Part shown: piece by piece, positions 1 to 10,210 of the stretch | Position numbering within the stretch: position 1 is the stretch's first letter | Layout: each line of letters starts with the position of its first letter | Notes under the pieces: generated by a model | Database searches by the model: none | What the model saw: the letters and a program-made list of their open reading frames with translations, nothing else | What the model was told of the DNA's origin: nothing | NCBI GenBank assembly: GCA_001579985.1 | Contig: LRSR01002692.1 | Location: forward strand, 1 to 39,974 | Direction: 5' to 3' | From: Hypsibius dujardini | Lineage: Eukaryota > Tardigrada > Eutardigrada > Parachela > Hypsibiidae | DNA: 39,974 nt | Translations under genes and position numbers: made by a program

Positions 1-190
1 GGTTTTAGTAACTAAAATTTTAGTTTAGTTCTAGTCACAGTTTTTTAACTAATTAGTTTTTTAGTTTTCCCCTTTAAATTTTTAGTGACTGCAGCTTTTA
101 GTTATTTTAATCAATTAAAAAAAGCCAGGAAATTAGTTACTACACATATTAGCTTAGTTTTAGTTTCTTTTTTTAGTTTAGTTTAATGTT
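1..190. repeat. Degenerate TTTTAGTT-type AT-rich repeat
   Basis: This stretch is dominated by variants of the words TTTTAGTT, TTAGTTTAG and TAATTAG, with no fixed period. Similar wording recurs at about 1655-1890 and 6790-6890, and on the opposite strand (AACTAAAACTAAA) at about 31690-31735 and 31990-32130. It looks like a decayed, dispersed AT-rich repeat family rather than a telomeric array, because units are irregular and both orientations occur. Confidence 0.5.
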
Positions 191-642
191 GCAATCCTGT
201 AAGAGAACTTGGTTATATAAGTAGTTTTCGAGTGGGTAGGGCAGCGGGTTAGCTGCAAAGTTCAGATCTCGTTCACGTTGCAGGAAGATGGCCAGGAAGC
301 GTAGCTAAGAGACTGGTATATGGATTTTGATTTTAATATAATTATGAAATATGATGATTGAAACCTTGGAACCAGTCAATGGTCAGTGCCAACCACCAAA
401 GGGTGGTGTTAAAATACGGTTTCATATTTAATGGGCGCTTTTTTCAATGGGATAATGTTGACTACAGTTCTCACGGCGGACAATGTAAAAAAAAGAACTC
501 GACGGTTTTGCAAGCAACCAAAGAGCTGCTTTCTGAAACCCAATATTCTCATGCTGCTCGAGTCTAAAAATGACGAGTTGAGTAGCGGTACATTGGCAAT
601 AATAAAAATAATTAAGCTGCTAGAAAAGCCAGACAAATTCCG
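191..642. other. No gene seen; 3' flank of the gene at 643-2353
   Basis: Short open frames exist here on both strands but none shows family similarity or splice structure. The segment is probably the 3' untranslated region and downstream flank of the minus-strand four-transmembrane gene ending at 643. A short block at 235-290 has a faint tRNA-like B-box word but no cloverleaf. Confidence 0.4.
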
Positions 643-2353
643 CTATAAAATTCTATTGTCATTGGTGAGCTTTTTGTATTTAAGGACGGTCACCAAGGCT
701 GCCACCTACAACGAAGAACAAGCGATAAAAATGTCTGTACGTTAACAAGGATTAATCCTTGGAAAGATGGAAACCTTAAATAAGCACCAACCTGCAGGAG
801 TAAACTGACATTTTCAAAACCAACAACTCCAAACGTGTAGTAAGCCTGCATAAAAGATTAACATCTTGAGGGAAATTGTTGGGAAATGGATGGCGTGAAA
901 TTGACTCACATCTAGTGAGTGGTGGCTATACAAATATCCGATGTACACGATGGAGACAATATTAAGAACGGCATACGCGCCAAAACAGACGAACCAGACC
1001 AAAAGCAACTTTGATCTTTCCTTTTTGGTAAAAATAACAGTTTTAGTTACCCGATCCAAAAAGACACAAATATGACTTAATAAATAAAGACGGTTTAGGG
1101 ATCAGCATATACTAACTTGATACACGGCAAAGAGAAGACAGAACGCAGCTGAAATGAGCAAGAATCCCAGCGTAATTGCCATACCAGCCAGGGTAGACTG
1201 GATTTCTCCAGAACGGGAGACATGAATGATGCCATCAATCAGATTAACCACTCCCAGTACCTGCAAAAAATATATGGTCATCGGTGAGGGGTTTATCCTC
1301 ACAACTAATGTAACCTTTTAGTAACCAGTTACCCTGCTCACGCCCAGTCTTGGGCGCAACTTTTTTCTATGAACACAATATTTAATCCAAAAAATATTAA
1401 ACAATTTAATCCTGAAAACGAACAGAACCGTAATTATTATTTTTATATATTTTGTATTGTATTTATTCGAAAGCAGACAAACCCTTTTTTAGGGATAGTT
1501 AAGTGTGGTTGCAGGCAAAATTTCGTCACAAACGCGAAGACATTTTCTCCTTAAAAATGACAAGAGGTTCACAGCTCCACAGGTCAGACAAAGAGAGATC
1601 ACTATACCAATTTCTCTAATTCACAATTCGAGTATTATGTTAGAAAATACCGTTTCTTAATATAATATATTTTTAGTCAAATAATTAGTTTTTAGTCAGC
1701 TTAAAATTAACTAGTAATGATATGTAGTTTAATTTCCTATTGTAATAATATTTCTAGTCTACAGTATTTAATTTTAATTGAAGTTTGTTAACTAACTTTG
1801 CGTTTTTTAGTTTTTACAATTTAAACTTTTAAAAAAGTAATTAAAATGTTTAGTATAGTATTTTTAGTCCAAAAAAATTAAAAAAATGTGTGTTCAGTTT
1901 TGTTTTGCTATTTCTACTCAGCTAGCTGGTTGTTGTAATAAGGTTTTGAAAAAGGAGTTTATGTCTATAGAAAAAGGTTGTGCGAAGTATTTAACAAAAG
2001 GTTGTGGGCATAGCTATTGATAGTTAATAAAGGTTTTTTGGGTTGTGAGCATCGGCTTCACAATCACACGCACGATTTTTACGTCTTTCTAAAAGGTGGT
2101 CACTTACTACAAATTAAAAACCCCACTATTCCGTATTTCTCAACTGCACAAGGTTCATCGAAAGACCTAATCGTGCAGTAATTTTATGATTTTTACGACG
2201 TACTATGTTGTAGTAATAGATCCACTGCATGCGTCCTCGAATACTGCAACATCCGCGATCCCTGAGAGAATCTGTGTCCCGACAGAAACCTCGCAGCCTA
2301 GATCGTACCGTTGGAGTCTGGGATTGGGGGAGGAGTGGTTTGGACTCAGCCAT
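643..2353 (-). CDS. Four-transmembrane protein, gene A/B/C family (gene A), 5 exons
   Basis: I reconstruct a 173-residue protein from exons 2353-2204, 1260-1117, 1020-910, 845-792 and 705-643. Every junction is GT-AG in phase 0. Exon 1 begins at the ATG in MAESKPLL, encodes a cytosolic head, and ends in the family motif GCCSIRGRMQW followed by YYYNI. Exons 2 to 5 supply four hydrophobic helices: VLGVVNLIDGII, STLAGMAITLGFLLIS, LLLVWFVCFGAYAVLNIV, and a last helix split over exons 4 and 5, ending in a basic tail (VLKYKK). The gene at 6046-7243 and the plus-strand gene at 34773-36275 have the same exon order, phases and helix spacing, which is the main support for the model. The layout resembles the MARVEL-like/DUF4728 class of small tetraspan proteins (insect pasiflora proteins of septate junctions), but this is inference. 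The exon 3 acceptor (ACCAAAAAG) is weak. The substrate or partner is unknown. Confidence 0.78.
1655..1890. repeat. AT-rich TTTTTAGT repeat inside intron 1
   Basis: Repeated TTTTTAGTC, TTAGTTTTTA and AATTAACTAGT words resemble the repeat at the left end of the window. The tract lies in the first intron (1261-2203) of the minus-strand four-transmembrane gene. No coding potential is visible. Confidence 0.4.
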
Positions 2354-2788
2354 ACTTCCAGTCTAGTTAGAAAGCAGTCAACCAGTCAACGGATGATTCG
2401 GAAATTATTTTCACCATTTTTTGTCATCGCAACAAATCCGATTAATCGAAATAATCATGTAGTGGCCGCAGTGAAAAATAAACGCTCGAATTGAATAGGC
2501 TTACTAATAATTCAAGACGAACCATGAAAGGCGGAGAACTTTTTATCCATGGGCAAGGGTCAGTCGGATTATAATCTCAATGAACAGAGTGAGTTTGTCA
2601 CGTCAGTTGTAACAAGAAACAAGGAACCTCAACCGCTGCATAGAGGAAATGAGTACTAGTAGATCCTTCTAACAATGCGACGTCAAATGATTCACCTTCA
2701 TTTCTCTTTCGCCACGAGAGTATTTACAGAATTTAAATTTATTCTGTTTTTTGGGAAAAAAATGAAATTCTTCAAGCATAATTTGAAA

Positions 2789-2907
2789 ATGGGGGTGATA
2801 TTCTCTGCGCCTATCAGCAATTCTACAACCGCCCCGCCGCCACGACCGGTGAACGCTTCAACCCGGCATACTTACGAACTCTTCCTCAAATTATGGAAAT
2901 TATGTAG
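2789..2907 (+). pseudogene. MARVEL-like gene remnant (5' end only)
   Basis: Starting at the ATG at 2789 the frame reads MGVIFSAPISNS, almost the same opening as the MGVIFSVPASIS start of the related gene at 4389. About 25 codons later homology continues in another frame: NPAYLRTLPQIMEIM aligns with DPAHLKIFPGILKLI of that neighbour, then hits a TAG at 2905. Nothing corresponding to the four helices follows. This is best read as a duplicated 5' fragment with one frameshift and a stop. It lies about 1.5 kb upstream of, and in the same orientation as, the fuller damaged copy, so local tandem duplication is the likely origin. Confidence 0.6.
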
Positions 2908-4388
2908 ATTCTCCAAAATTGGGACGATTTTCAGATTATTATTTTTTAAATAAGTACTTAATATAAATATTAAGAGTTTAAACGGTCAAATCTTTTTGAA
3001 ATGAAGATAAAGGATCACTGCAGCACTGTAATGTTCTTGTCTGTTCTGCATGTTGTTGATGCCGTATTTCAATTTTTGTATAAATTTAAACCAGTATTGC
3101 AGAAAGTTGTCCTATATAACTATTATTTATCCTAAGGTAACTTCATTAACGAGTAATGAAAGTTTTTAAACGACGACATTGTAACGGTGTAAACTTAATT
3201 TTAGAGGAGACTAATATTGTGGCTCTCGTGTAAAATATTTCTAAGTAGTGAATAAAGCAAACAAGAATTTGGAAATTACAAGACCATTTAAAATTATTTA
3301 AAACATGAGACTGTTACTTAATCACTTTCAGCTTACAAGCTTTTCTTTCAAATAACAACTGATCAACCGTAATCGAGGAAAAAATGGTCGCTTGGACAAT
3401 TAGAATTAAGAATAACCAACCCGCTATTTCTATAATCTTAGTTTACAAAAACATTTCCGAAATTTGATATGCTGAATGCAATTTTCGTCAAGTTAAATTA
3501 CCAGAATAATACATGCATAGCTATGGGTACTGCACTACCCAAACCCCCTGTGGGCGCAAGTGTATGTTGCTCAAGTGACTTGAACAGCATTTGGATCTGG
3601 GACCTTGGATCTTGTCACTTCCACACTTATCGATTTGAATTTCTCTGATACTTCCGGGAAGTGCAAGAAGTCAGGAAAATGTGGGTTAATCTAGTGAAGG
3701 GTGACGGCGAGCCATTCCATGTGGTGGACAAGGTGATTCCATGGATAAACCCCGGGCAGGAAAATTGTTGGTCTCGGGGAGAAGGAGAATCCGCGTGGGT
3801 AAGGACTCCCGCGGAGACCTCGACAACCCCGGAGCAATTCCGGACACCAGAGAGATGCTGTGGGATAGATGGGTAAAATATGGCGGCGAAAGTCCTAGTG
3901 ACCCTTGTGAGTAACCGATGGGCCTGATCAGAGGTGTAACGCACTTTTCATCTTGAGGGGGGGGGGCGGGGACAGTTTTTCTGATGAGTAAAATAACAAC
4001 CCCCCCCCACCTAGTAGCGCTATCCTTTCCTACAGCTGCTATACAGACTTGTCAAAGTTCAAATATTAAGCCGTTCGGAATGATGGAATGAGTGAAAAGA
4101 AACCCACCTTCCTTGTTAGTAAAGTGCAAATGCAAGAAGGAGCGTGTCTCGCGCTATTTGTCTTGATTGAACTTGTCTTCAACATCTGTCCATATTCTTT
4201 ATTTAACACACTTGAAGATTTGTCCACGTCTCAGCTTTATTGCGCTAGCTTTCACTTATTTACGGCTCCGCATCAGAACTTATGGTATCAGTGGTCAAAG
4301 ATGTTTTTGAAATGAGCATTTTCTAAAAATGATTCTTTATCTGGGTAATAATCTACTTGTTTTCTTATCTTTCCAAGTAATCTTCAAA
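2908..4388. other. No recognisable gene; contains a G/C homopolymer palindrome
   Basis: I see no spliced gene here. An AT-rich half (2908-3500) is followed by a mixed segment (3600-3950) with overlapping open frames on both strands that show no recognisable motif. At 3955-4012 a run of G residues is followed by a run of C residues, so the single strand could fold on itself; such tracts are also prone to assembly length errors. A 75-codon frame at 4088-4315 has no recognisable features. Confidence 0.4.
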
Positions 4389-4915
4389 ATGGGAGTGATC
4401 TTTTCAGTTCCAGCCTCGATCAGCGATCCCGGAAGATGTCCCGCAATCACACCAGCTGCTGATCCGCACCAGGGCATTCACTTTGATCCGGCCCATTTAA
4501 AGATCTTCCCGGGAATCCTGAAACTCATCGAAATTGGGCTATGCCTGATCGCAGTCGCTCTGGTTGAGTCCACTCACTACTGGTCAAAGGTCACCCATGG
4601 CTCGGCGGATGAACGAGTTGGGTAACGAGCAACGCCTGCATAAACTCTTTCCTTTGGTTGCTCGTCTATGTCTTCAATTTTCGATCATGGATAATGTTCA
4701 AAATGGCTTTTAATTTCATAATGGTGATTTTTCTTTTGATTGCCGGCGCAGTGATGTACCAATATTCCAACGTAGAAGGCGCGAGAGCGGCTTGTGTCGC
4801 CTTCTGTTGGCCCGTTATGTTGTGTTGCGTCGTGGATGGGCTGTTGAAGGTTAGACTTCTCCCGAAAGCCCCGCCCGCACCTGCTGTAATAACGCCACAA
4901 GGGGATAAAGTTTGA
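4389..4915 (+). pseudogene. MARVEL-like four-transmembrane gene with one-base frameshift
   Basis: Two frames together encode one protein homologous along its whole length to the intact minus-strand gene at 18727-19224. Frame 1 (4389-4610) reads MGVIFSVPASIS through FPGILKLIEIGLCLIA to HGSADE. Frame 2 (from 4613 to the TGA at 4913) reads TSWVTSNACINSFLW, then AFNFIMVIFLLIAGAVM, then AACVAFCW and VVDGLLKVR. Counting residues against the intact paralogue, 56 bases replace the expected 57 between GSA and the second shared block, so exactly one base is missing near 4608-4613. No plausible intron fits. It is either a recent pseudogene (frame 2 has no stop before the natural end) or an assembly error in a live gene. 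MARVEL proteins are small tetraspans involved in membrane apposition and vesicle traffic. Uncertainty is about function, not homology. Confidence 0.72.
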
Positions 4916-5584
4916 CATTCTAAAATATCTCGGTCTGTAGTGTATGAAGAATACCTGTTCTGATCTATACGGTAATCCTAAATTTAATGTTTTGTTCCCA
5001 ACAACAAATCCCCGAAAAATCCGCTCGCATCCAAAGACAAGAGGCAGAAGAGAGAGGGAATAAGGATATGATAAGTATGCACATTTTAAGAACATCCCAC
5101 CGATTCCACCTGATATGTACGCATACAAGAGTAAGGGAAACAAGAACCCGACCTAAGAACATAGACGTAAAAGGGCACCTTGCACTTATAACAGAACAGA
5201 TCGGAACAGAATATAGAACTTACACGAACACTGAACAGAACAAATCGGAACAAGACACCGAACTAACACAAACACCAAACAAAACAGATCAAAACAGAAC
5301 ACGAAACTAAGAGCAGAACAGCAACTACAACTAACAAACACATATTGGTAAAGATAATTAAGATGTAAGACCGTGCATTTAGAACTGAACACCGCTCACA
5401 AATGGTAAGAACGAACATCTAAAAGGAACAAGAAACCGAACTACGAACAGAACCCTTGCGCATTTGGAAGGGAACTCCGCCACGCGAAATAGCCGATCAA
5501 GGAAAAGGAAAAAACTGTCAGAATGAAAAGAACAGAATAACACTGAAAGGGCGTGGCACTCGAAGGGTGGATCCCTACTTATCG
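4916..5584. other. No gene; AACAGAAC-type degenerate repeat in the middle
   Basis: Between 5195 and 5340 the plus strand is a string of variants of AACAGAAC(A)RATCGGAACA and CGAACACTGAACA, read by chance as Thr/Gln/Asn-rich peptide. It looks like a decayed minisatellite with imperfect units of about 20 to 35 bases. The flanks to either side contain no recognised coding sequence. Confidence 0.5.
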
Positions 5585-5848
5585 ATACCAGGCAAACGCA
5601 GTGGGTTGAATCGGTGGCGAAGGTCGCCACAAGTGTAAGCGATGTTACTGTATTGCAGCGTGGAAGTGGTGGGAGCGACGTTCGTTTTGAATGATGTTCC
5701 CTAGCATCAAGCGAACGCCGCTCCCACCACTTCCACGCTGCAATACAGTAAATTAAAAGCATGTTTTACACATTACACTTGTGGCGCCCTCCGCCACCCG
5801 ACCGATTCAACCCATGTAGCGATTCAACCCACCGTGTTTGCCTGGTAT
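5585..5848. mobile_element. Foldback (MITE-like) inverted-repeat element
   Basis: The two halves are inverted copies. The inner arms 5646-5684 and 5712-5750 are 39 bp each and differ at one position; the loop is 27 bp. The outer ends also match: ATACCAGGCAAAC at 5585 corresponds to the reverse complement of GTTTGCCTGGTAT ending at 5848, followed on both sides by GTGGGTTGAATCG and the CCACAAGTGTAA block. The right arm carries an extra partial copy of the GTTGAATCG block. No open frame is present. This is the structure of a non-autonomous foldback transposon or MITE; a target-site duplication is not obvious. Confidence 0.8.
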
Positions 5849-6045
5849 ACGAAAACAATAGATAGTGAAACGGTAAGTTGAATTAAGGTAGAGCCATATT
5901 CATATAACACTCAGGATATAGGAAGAAATAATGCGACTCATAGCTGATACGAACCGATGAACGAGAAATGAAATAACAACACACAAGGCTAAACGTGACT
6001 TCTTTCCCTGATCAGACATGGTACTGATGAAGCATAGGCGATTTA

Positions 6046-7243
6046 TCAGTATAGTGGTGACTGTTTGTACTTGATGACGGTGAAAATGCAAGCCACCTGA
6101 TAAGTACATAATTTGCTCAGTTACGAAATTCCATTTTGTAGATAAGAAATATAGCCTAAAACTGACAAACAAAATGTTGCCTTTACCTGGATTAGCAGAT
6201 TGACGACACAACTGCCAAGCAGAGAGCCAACGTATCCTCCACTCTGTCAACAAATCAACAAGATTAAGAGGATAAAAGAGAACCGACAAATAACCCGGAT
6301 ATACACCCAAGAGTACTGTACTGACATAGTAAGAGTTGTAGGCATATCCGACGTATCCGATCCAGCCGATATTGAGGATGGCAAACAGACCGAACAAAAC
6401 GAACCAGGCGTTGAAGAGGTTTGGGTTTTTCTGTCAGAAAGAGACGAGGAATCGAGTTCTCGGATGGCTCTGCTTTCATATCAACACTCAAGCAGTGCAG
6501 CGAGAATTATTAGACTATACCTTGGAGAGAGCGAAGGCGAGTGTGAAACCCGCAGAGACCATCAGGATGCCGATGGTAAAAGCCAGACCGGCAAGAGTCT
6601 CAAACATGTGATCCAAATTCACTGTTACGATATAGTAACCGGAGAAGGCCGAGTATGTGTACCCCATTAGGGTGATGAAACCAATGCCTGCAATCAGATT
6701 GAGAATCCCGAAGACCTGCAAAAAATGCCCCTTGCAAAGTTGGAGGTGACTTGACTGTTGTACAATAAAACCATCAACAAGTTTTGTAATTTAGTGTAAG
6801 TAAGTTTGGTTCAGTTTATTTAATTAATTAAGTTCAGTTAATTAAGTCTCGTAATTAGCGCTATTTTTAGTTAATTAGAAAAACATTTGTTGTTTGAAAA
6901 TATGTTTCTTGTTGTTTGCATTTGTTCCTCCAAAGAAATAGAAAGATAATCATGAAGATTTATCTATTACACGGTCCAGTTAACAATTTTTCTAAATTCA
7001 GTATTAGATATTTAGGTCGTTCGTTTTCATTTTACGTACAATGTTATATCCGATAACCCACTGGACGCGGCCACGGATGCCGCAGCATCCCTCACGTTGA
7101 ACGACGACTGTCGTGTAGGTTTGTCCCCCGGGGTACTGCTGTTGGTTGGACGGCTGCTGACCGTATCCGTAGGGTTGTTGCTGCGGCGGATACTGCTGCG
7201 TGGGGTACTGATCCGACGAATATGGTTCCGGCATCTTGGCCAT
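6046..7243 (-). CDS. Four-transmembrane protein, gene A/B/C family (gene B), 5 exons
   Basis: The reconstructed protein has 203 residues from exons 7243-7040, 6715-6521, 6430-6326, 6243-6187 and 6096-6046. All introns are GT-AG and phase 0. Exon 1 starts at MAKMPEPYSS and has a Pro/Gln/Tyr-rich head (QYPPQQQPYGYGQQ) of about 50 residues before the family motif GCCGIRGRVQWVIGYNI. Helix 1 is VFGILNLIAGIGFITL, helix 2 is LAGLAFTIGILMVSAGF, helix 3 is WFVLFGLFAILNIGWIGY, and helix 4 spans exons 4 and 5 (VGSLLGSCVVNLLIQ joined to VACIFTVIKYK). The short fourth exon is easily missed: without it the third exon reads through into unrelated sequence. Paralogues lie at 643-2353 (same strand) and 34773-36275. 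The PYGYGQQ-type head is typical of cytosolic tails of small tetraspans that bind WW or SH3 partners, but no partner can be named. Confidence 0.82.
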
Positions 7244-7713
7244 TTTTCCGGTTATTCGGCAGTGTTGTTAGGACCTGGGGAAAAATTCCAAGGTTATCGG
7301 GAAAATATCTGACAGTTTTACTTGGCCAGCCCAGCGTTGTTTATTTCTCCTTCAGAGAGGAAAACTGTGTGGGGGTGGTTTGCGTTTAAATTTGAAGATC
7401 GCCGTACAGGTTTATATCACATGTATCATGCTAGTCTGGAGACAGGAAAATTCATGTACGTATTTAACAAACAAACAAGCGGTTGCGATAACGGCCCACA
7501 GGTCTCGAGATAACAATTGTTTACCGTATTTCAGCTGGACAGAATTGGAAGTGACGCACCTTGATTCTGCACTAAGACGTACACAAGATAGGCTACCTAC
7601 CCCGCTATATCATGATGAGATCATAACTTTTACCATGACTAATTTTGCGTTAAGGCCCGCAGTCATCTGGAGTCTTGTTCAGCGTAAAAGACAGACAGAC
7701 TGGGACAGGCAGC

Positions 7714-7764
<51 letters not shown>

Positions 7765-8223
7765 AAAATGCACTGATTCTAGATTCTGGCCCACAACAGC
7801 TGGTTCTTTCTTTCCAAAACCAATACTTCGATATAATCCTTCCGGATTTATTTCGAAAAGCATCACGTTAAACTACGACAATTTCATTTATAAAAAAGTC
7901 CTGACGATTGTTTTTGCTCTTAGCTATTTGTCGTTTCTTCAAACCTACCAAGAGTTACCTCGTTTACGAAAAATCTAAAATGGGATATTTGTTTATATGC
8001 ATTTTATTCGTCATTTATACAAAAAATGAAATAAAATCCAAGAAGAAAAATGTGATTCGTCACCTGGCGGAACGATGGGTAACAAGCACCTCCACTAGTA
8101 CCTGTCTACATTAACTACCCAACACAGACCGCTACGCAATGATCTTTATCCTCGGCTGAAATCTCTCCGCGTGTTTATTAATCTTGATTGGTAAAGTTTT
8201 TCCCAGCCTGAAATTGGAAAAGA
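7244..8223. other. No gene; promoter side of two divergent genes with a CAGA microsatellite
   Basis: This spacer separates the minus-strand tetraspan gene (start 7243) from the plus-strand secreted-protein gene (start 8224), so both promoters should be inside it. I see no clear TATA element. A CAGA microsatellite occupies 7713-7764. The remaining open frames are short and featureless. Confidence 0.4.
7713..7764. repeat. (CAGA)n microsatellite
   Basis: Thirteen essentially uninterrupted CAGA units are visible, preceded by an imperfect copy at 7690-7712. Frames through it read as repeating Gln-Thr-Asp-Arg or its antisense, which are artefacts of the repeat. Confidence 0.9.
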
Positions 8224-9123
8224 ATGGCTGATACTACGCGTTCAATTATTTACTTGATAGTTTTGGTAAGTGCATCACCCTTTAAATGATACAATTCCGC
8301 TACACAGGTATTCTACTGCAAAATATGAATGATCTGTTGTTGGGGCACGTAGCTGTCAGGATACACCGCGCTTGTCGACTTAATGGAAGTGGATAATAAT
8401 AATAGTCTCCCTTTGATCCCTCATCGGCTGGAAGTGGAATTCATCCGTTTCGAGGACTTTGGTGGCATCAAAAGCGACGGCCGAAAATGTGACACTTTTT
8501 TCGGCTCATCCTGTGATCCTCTCCTTTATGCCTCCATAGAAGTGTAAGAAACGTGCCTCCAAATAAGAGACTTTGTTTAGAACAACCAGTTCGACAAAAA
8601 ACAGTACAGGATGGCTTGATGCGGAAATAAAACACTCCTATTTCTATACATATGTATTTAATCAGAGTAATTCATATATAAAAGATCAAAGTTGTTATCC
8701 GTTTTGCCATCTTTCTTCCAGCGAGGGCGTGAATCCTCTCATCGCATCCCCAGAAAAGACTGGCCTCTTCGAGCTCATCATATACTCGCACAATCGCAAC
8801 TTTTTTGACGTGAATCGAATTATCCGAAAGGATATCTGCAAGGTGCGCCCAAGTCCAAAATTTATATATGCTACAGACTGAATCCATTACAGATTTATTA
8901 CAATATAAATCGTTGATGAAATTCTACGCTGGTGATTATGTTTCAGAGCGCTGTTAGTGGGGTATTCGTCCGAGTGATTGATTACGATCTCCTAAAAACC
9001 GACCTCATGGAAGACTTCTCATGCCCAATTAGCGAGATTAACGAACTGGCTGCTTCCGAGGAAGTAGAGTGGTCGGAAGTCGATCAATGCAAAGCCACTT
9101 ATCAACCGGGAAAAATCAAGTAA
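8224..9123 (+). CDS. Secreted protein with a C2/MNNL-like domain, 4 exons
   Basis: Exons 8224-8265, 8353-8543, 8581-8842 and 8947-9123 join in compatible phases (0, 2, 0) to give 223 residues. Exon 1 and the start of exon 2 form a signal peptide: MADTTRSIIYLIVL joined to LSGYTALVDL. Then comes RLEVEFIRFEDFGGIKSDGR followed by KCDTFFGSSCDPLLYASIEV. That pattern (a beta strand, an NG/DG turn, two spaced cysteines, a second strand) recalls the N-terminal C2/MNNL module of Delta and Jagged ligands. A later strand, GVFVRVIDYDLLKTD, has the VRVxDYD signature of a C2 edge strand. No DSL or EGF repeats follow, so it is not a full Notch ligand; it ends QPGKIK. Introns 1 and 2 are very short (87 and 37 bases), and a 37-base intron is near the lower limit, so the exon 2/3 join is the least certain part. 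The family assignment is an inference from motif shape. Confidence 0.6.
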
Positions 9124-10210
9124 TTCCACTGAACGTTTTGTCACGTTATAAAAGGCTTTTATTCGATTTAACGGTTTTCTGGGAGAACCGTTTTTTTTGG
9201 GAGCAGTCTCCAAACGGGATTTCTAGAGAACAAGCGTTCGAAAAAATGCGATTTTTCCGGTGGCTGAAACTTCAACCATGGCAAGTGGCATGCAGCAAAC
9301 CACCCACTTATTCGTGCAACTCCCGTGTATCATCCGTCGGACATTAATTTCGAGTTGATATGCGCTAAGCCGTCCATCGGTCACTCCGTCCGTATGTCTG
9401 TGTGTTCGTTCGTCCGATGGATCGCCTGCCCGCCCGTCTATTCCTTCGTCCGTCCGTCCATTCATCCATCCGTCCTTCCGTCTTTCCATCCCTCTGACCG
9501 TTCGTTCGTTCTCTGTGCGTCCGTCCGTCCGACCGACCGCCCGTTCATCCATCCGTCCGTCCGACCGACCGCCCGTCCATCCATCCGTCAGTTCGTTTGT
9601 CCGTCGGTCTATCGGTTTGTCCGTTAGCCTGTTCATCCGCTCTTGCGTCTGTGTATCCGTTCGTCCGCTCCTGTTAGGCCGCCCGTGCGTCTGTACGTTC
9701 GTGCGTCCGACCGACCGTATGTCTTGTCCGTCCGTCCATTCGTCCCTTCCTCCGTTCGTCCTTTCGTCCGTCCGTCTGTTCATCGGTTTGTCCGTCAGCC
9801 CGCCATTCACTCGTGCGTCCGTGCGTGCGTCCGGTCGTCCATTAATTGACTTGGCATCTAACCAGCCTTTGTCCAGCTCTAACCAGCTCTCTCTTGGGAC
9901 GTTATCAGTCACATCATTTGTCTGACGTCTGTTAGTTAGGCCAGACGCACCCAGCCATTTATTATGGATACTTTAACTACTCCGCGTCAGTATCCGTCAC
10001 CCAATCGCAAACTATGCAGACTTCAAGATTTGTAGTTTGCACACATACTTTTAGCTACATGCCGCTTGCTATACTCCAAATTACAGTCTCCAGAAAACCC
10101 ATTTTTTCGTGCGACCAGTCTCCGAAACCCCGGATTTTAGACTATCCCAGTAACGGTTCGCCCAAAAAAGGCTATACGCGTTTGTTCGTTTTTGCAGGCT
10201 TTCGTTCAGG
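9124..10210. mobile_element. Large foldback-like element with a CCGT minisatellite core
   Basis: Left-arm sequence around 9236-9299 (TTCGAAAAAATGCG, then GGCATGCAGCAAA) is matched in inverted orientation by about 10052-10117 (TAGCTACATGCCGC, then CATTTTTTCGTGCG). The arms are imperfect, perhaps 70 per cent identical by eye. The loop is mostly the CCGT/CCAT tract at 9372-9842. Open frames here (runs of Pro-Ser-Val-Arg or Arg-Thr-Asp-Gly) are repeat translation, not genes. Confidence 0.45.
9372..9842. repeat. Degenerate (CCGT)n/(CCAT)n minisatellite
   Basis: Nearly every four bases read TCCG, TCCA, TTCG or a one-base variant. The same family occurs on the opposite strand at 17740-18060 and 19590-19690, and in both orientations at 18165-18500 and 35265-35415. 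It has no stops in several frames simply because the unit contains none. Confidence 0.85.

Noticed and set aside
1-190. Telomere-like repeat at the window's left edge
   Set aside because: Units are irregular TTTTAGTT words, occur in both orientations elsewhere in the window, and do not match a uniform TTAGG or TTAGGC array.
235-290. tRNA-like or SINE head (B-box-like GTTCAGATCTC)
   Set aside because: There is no matching A box at the right distance, no cloverleaf and no poly(A) or repeat tail.
3627-3944. Overlapping frames on both strands of the GC-richer patch at 3.6-3.9 kb
   Set aside because: Neither strand shows a family motif and neither joins to neighbouring exons; the balance of open frames on both strands argues for chance.
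9223-9912. A 229-codon minus-strand frame rich in Arg, Thr, Asp and Gly, with overlapping plus-strand Pro/Ser/Val/Arg frames
   Set aside because: These are translations of the CCGT minisatellite; all frames are open because the repeat unit contains no stop.
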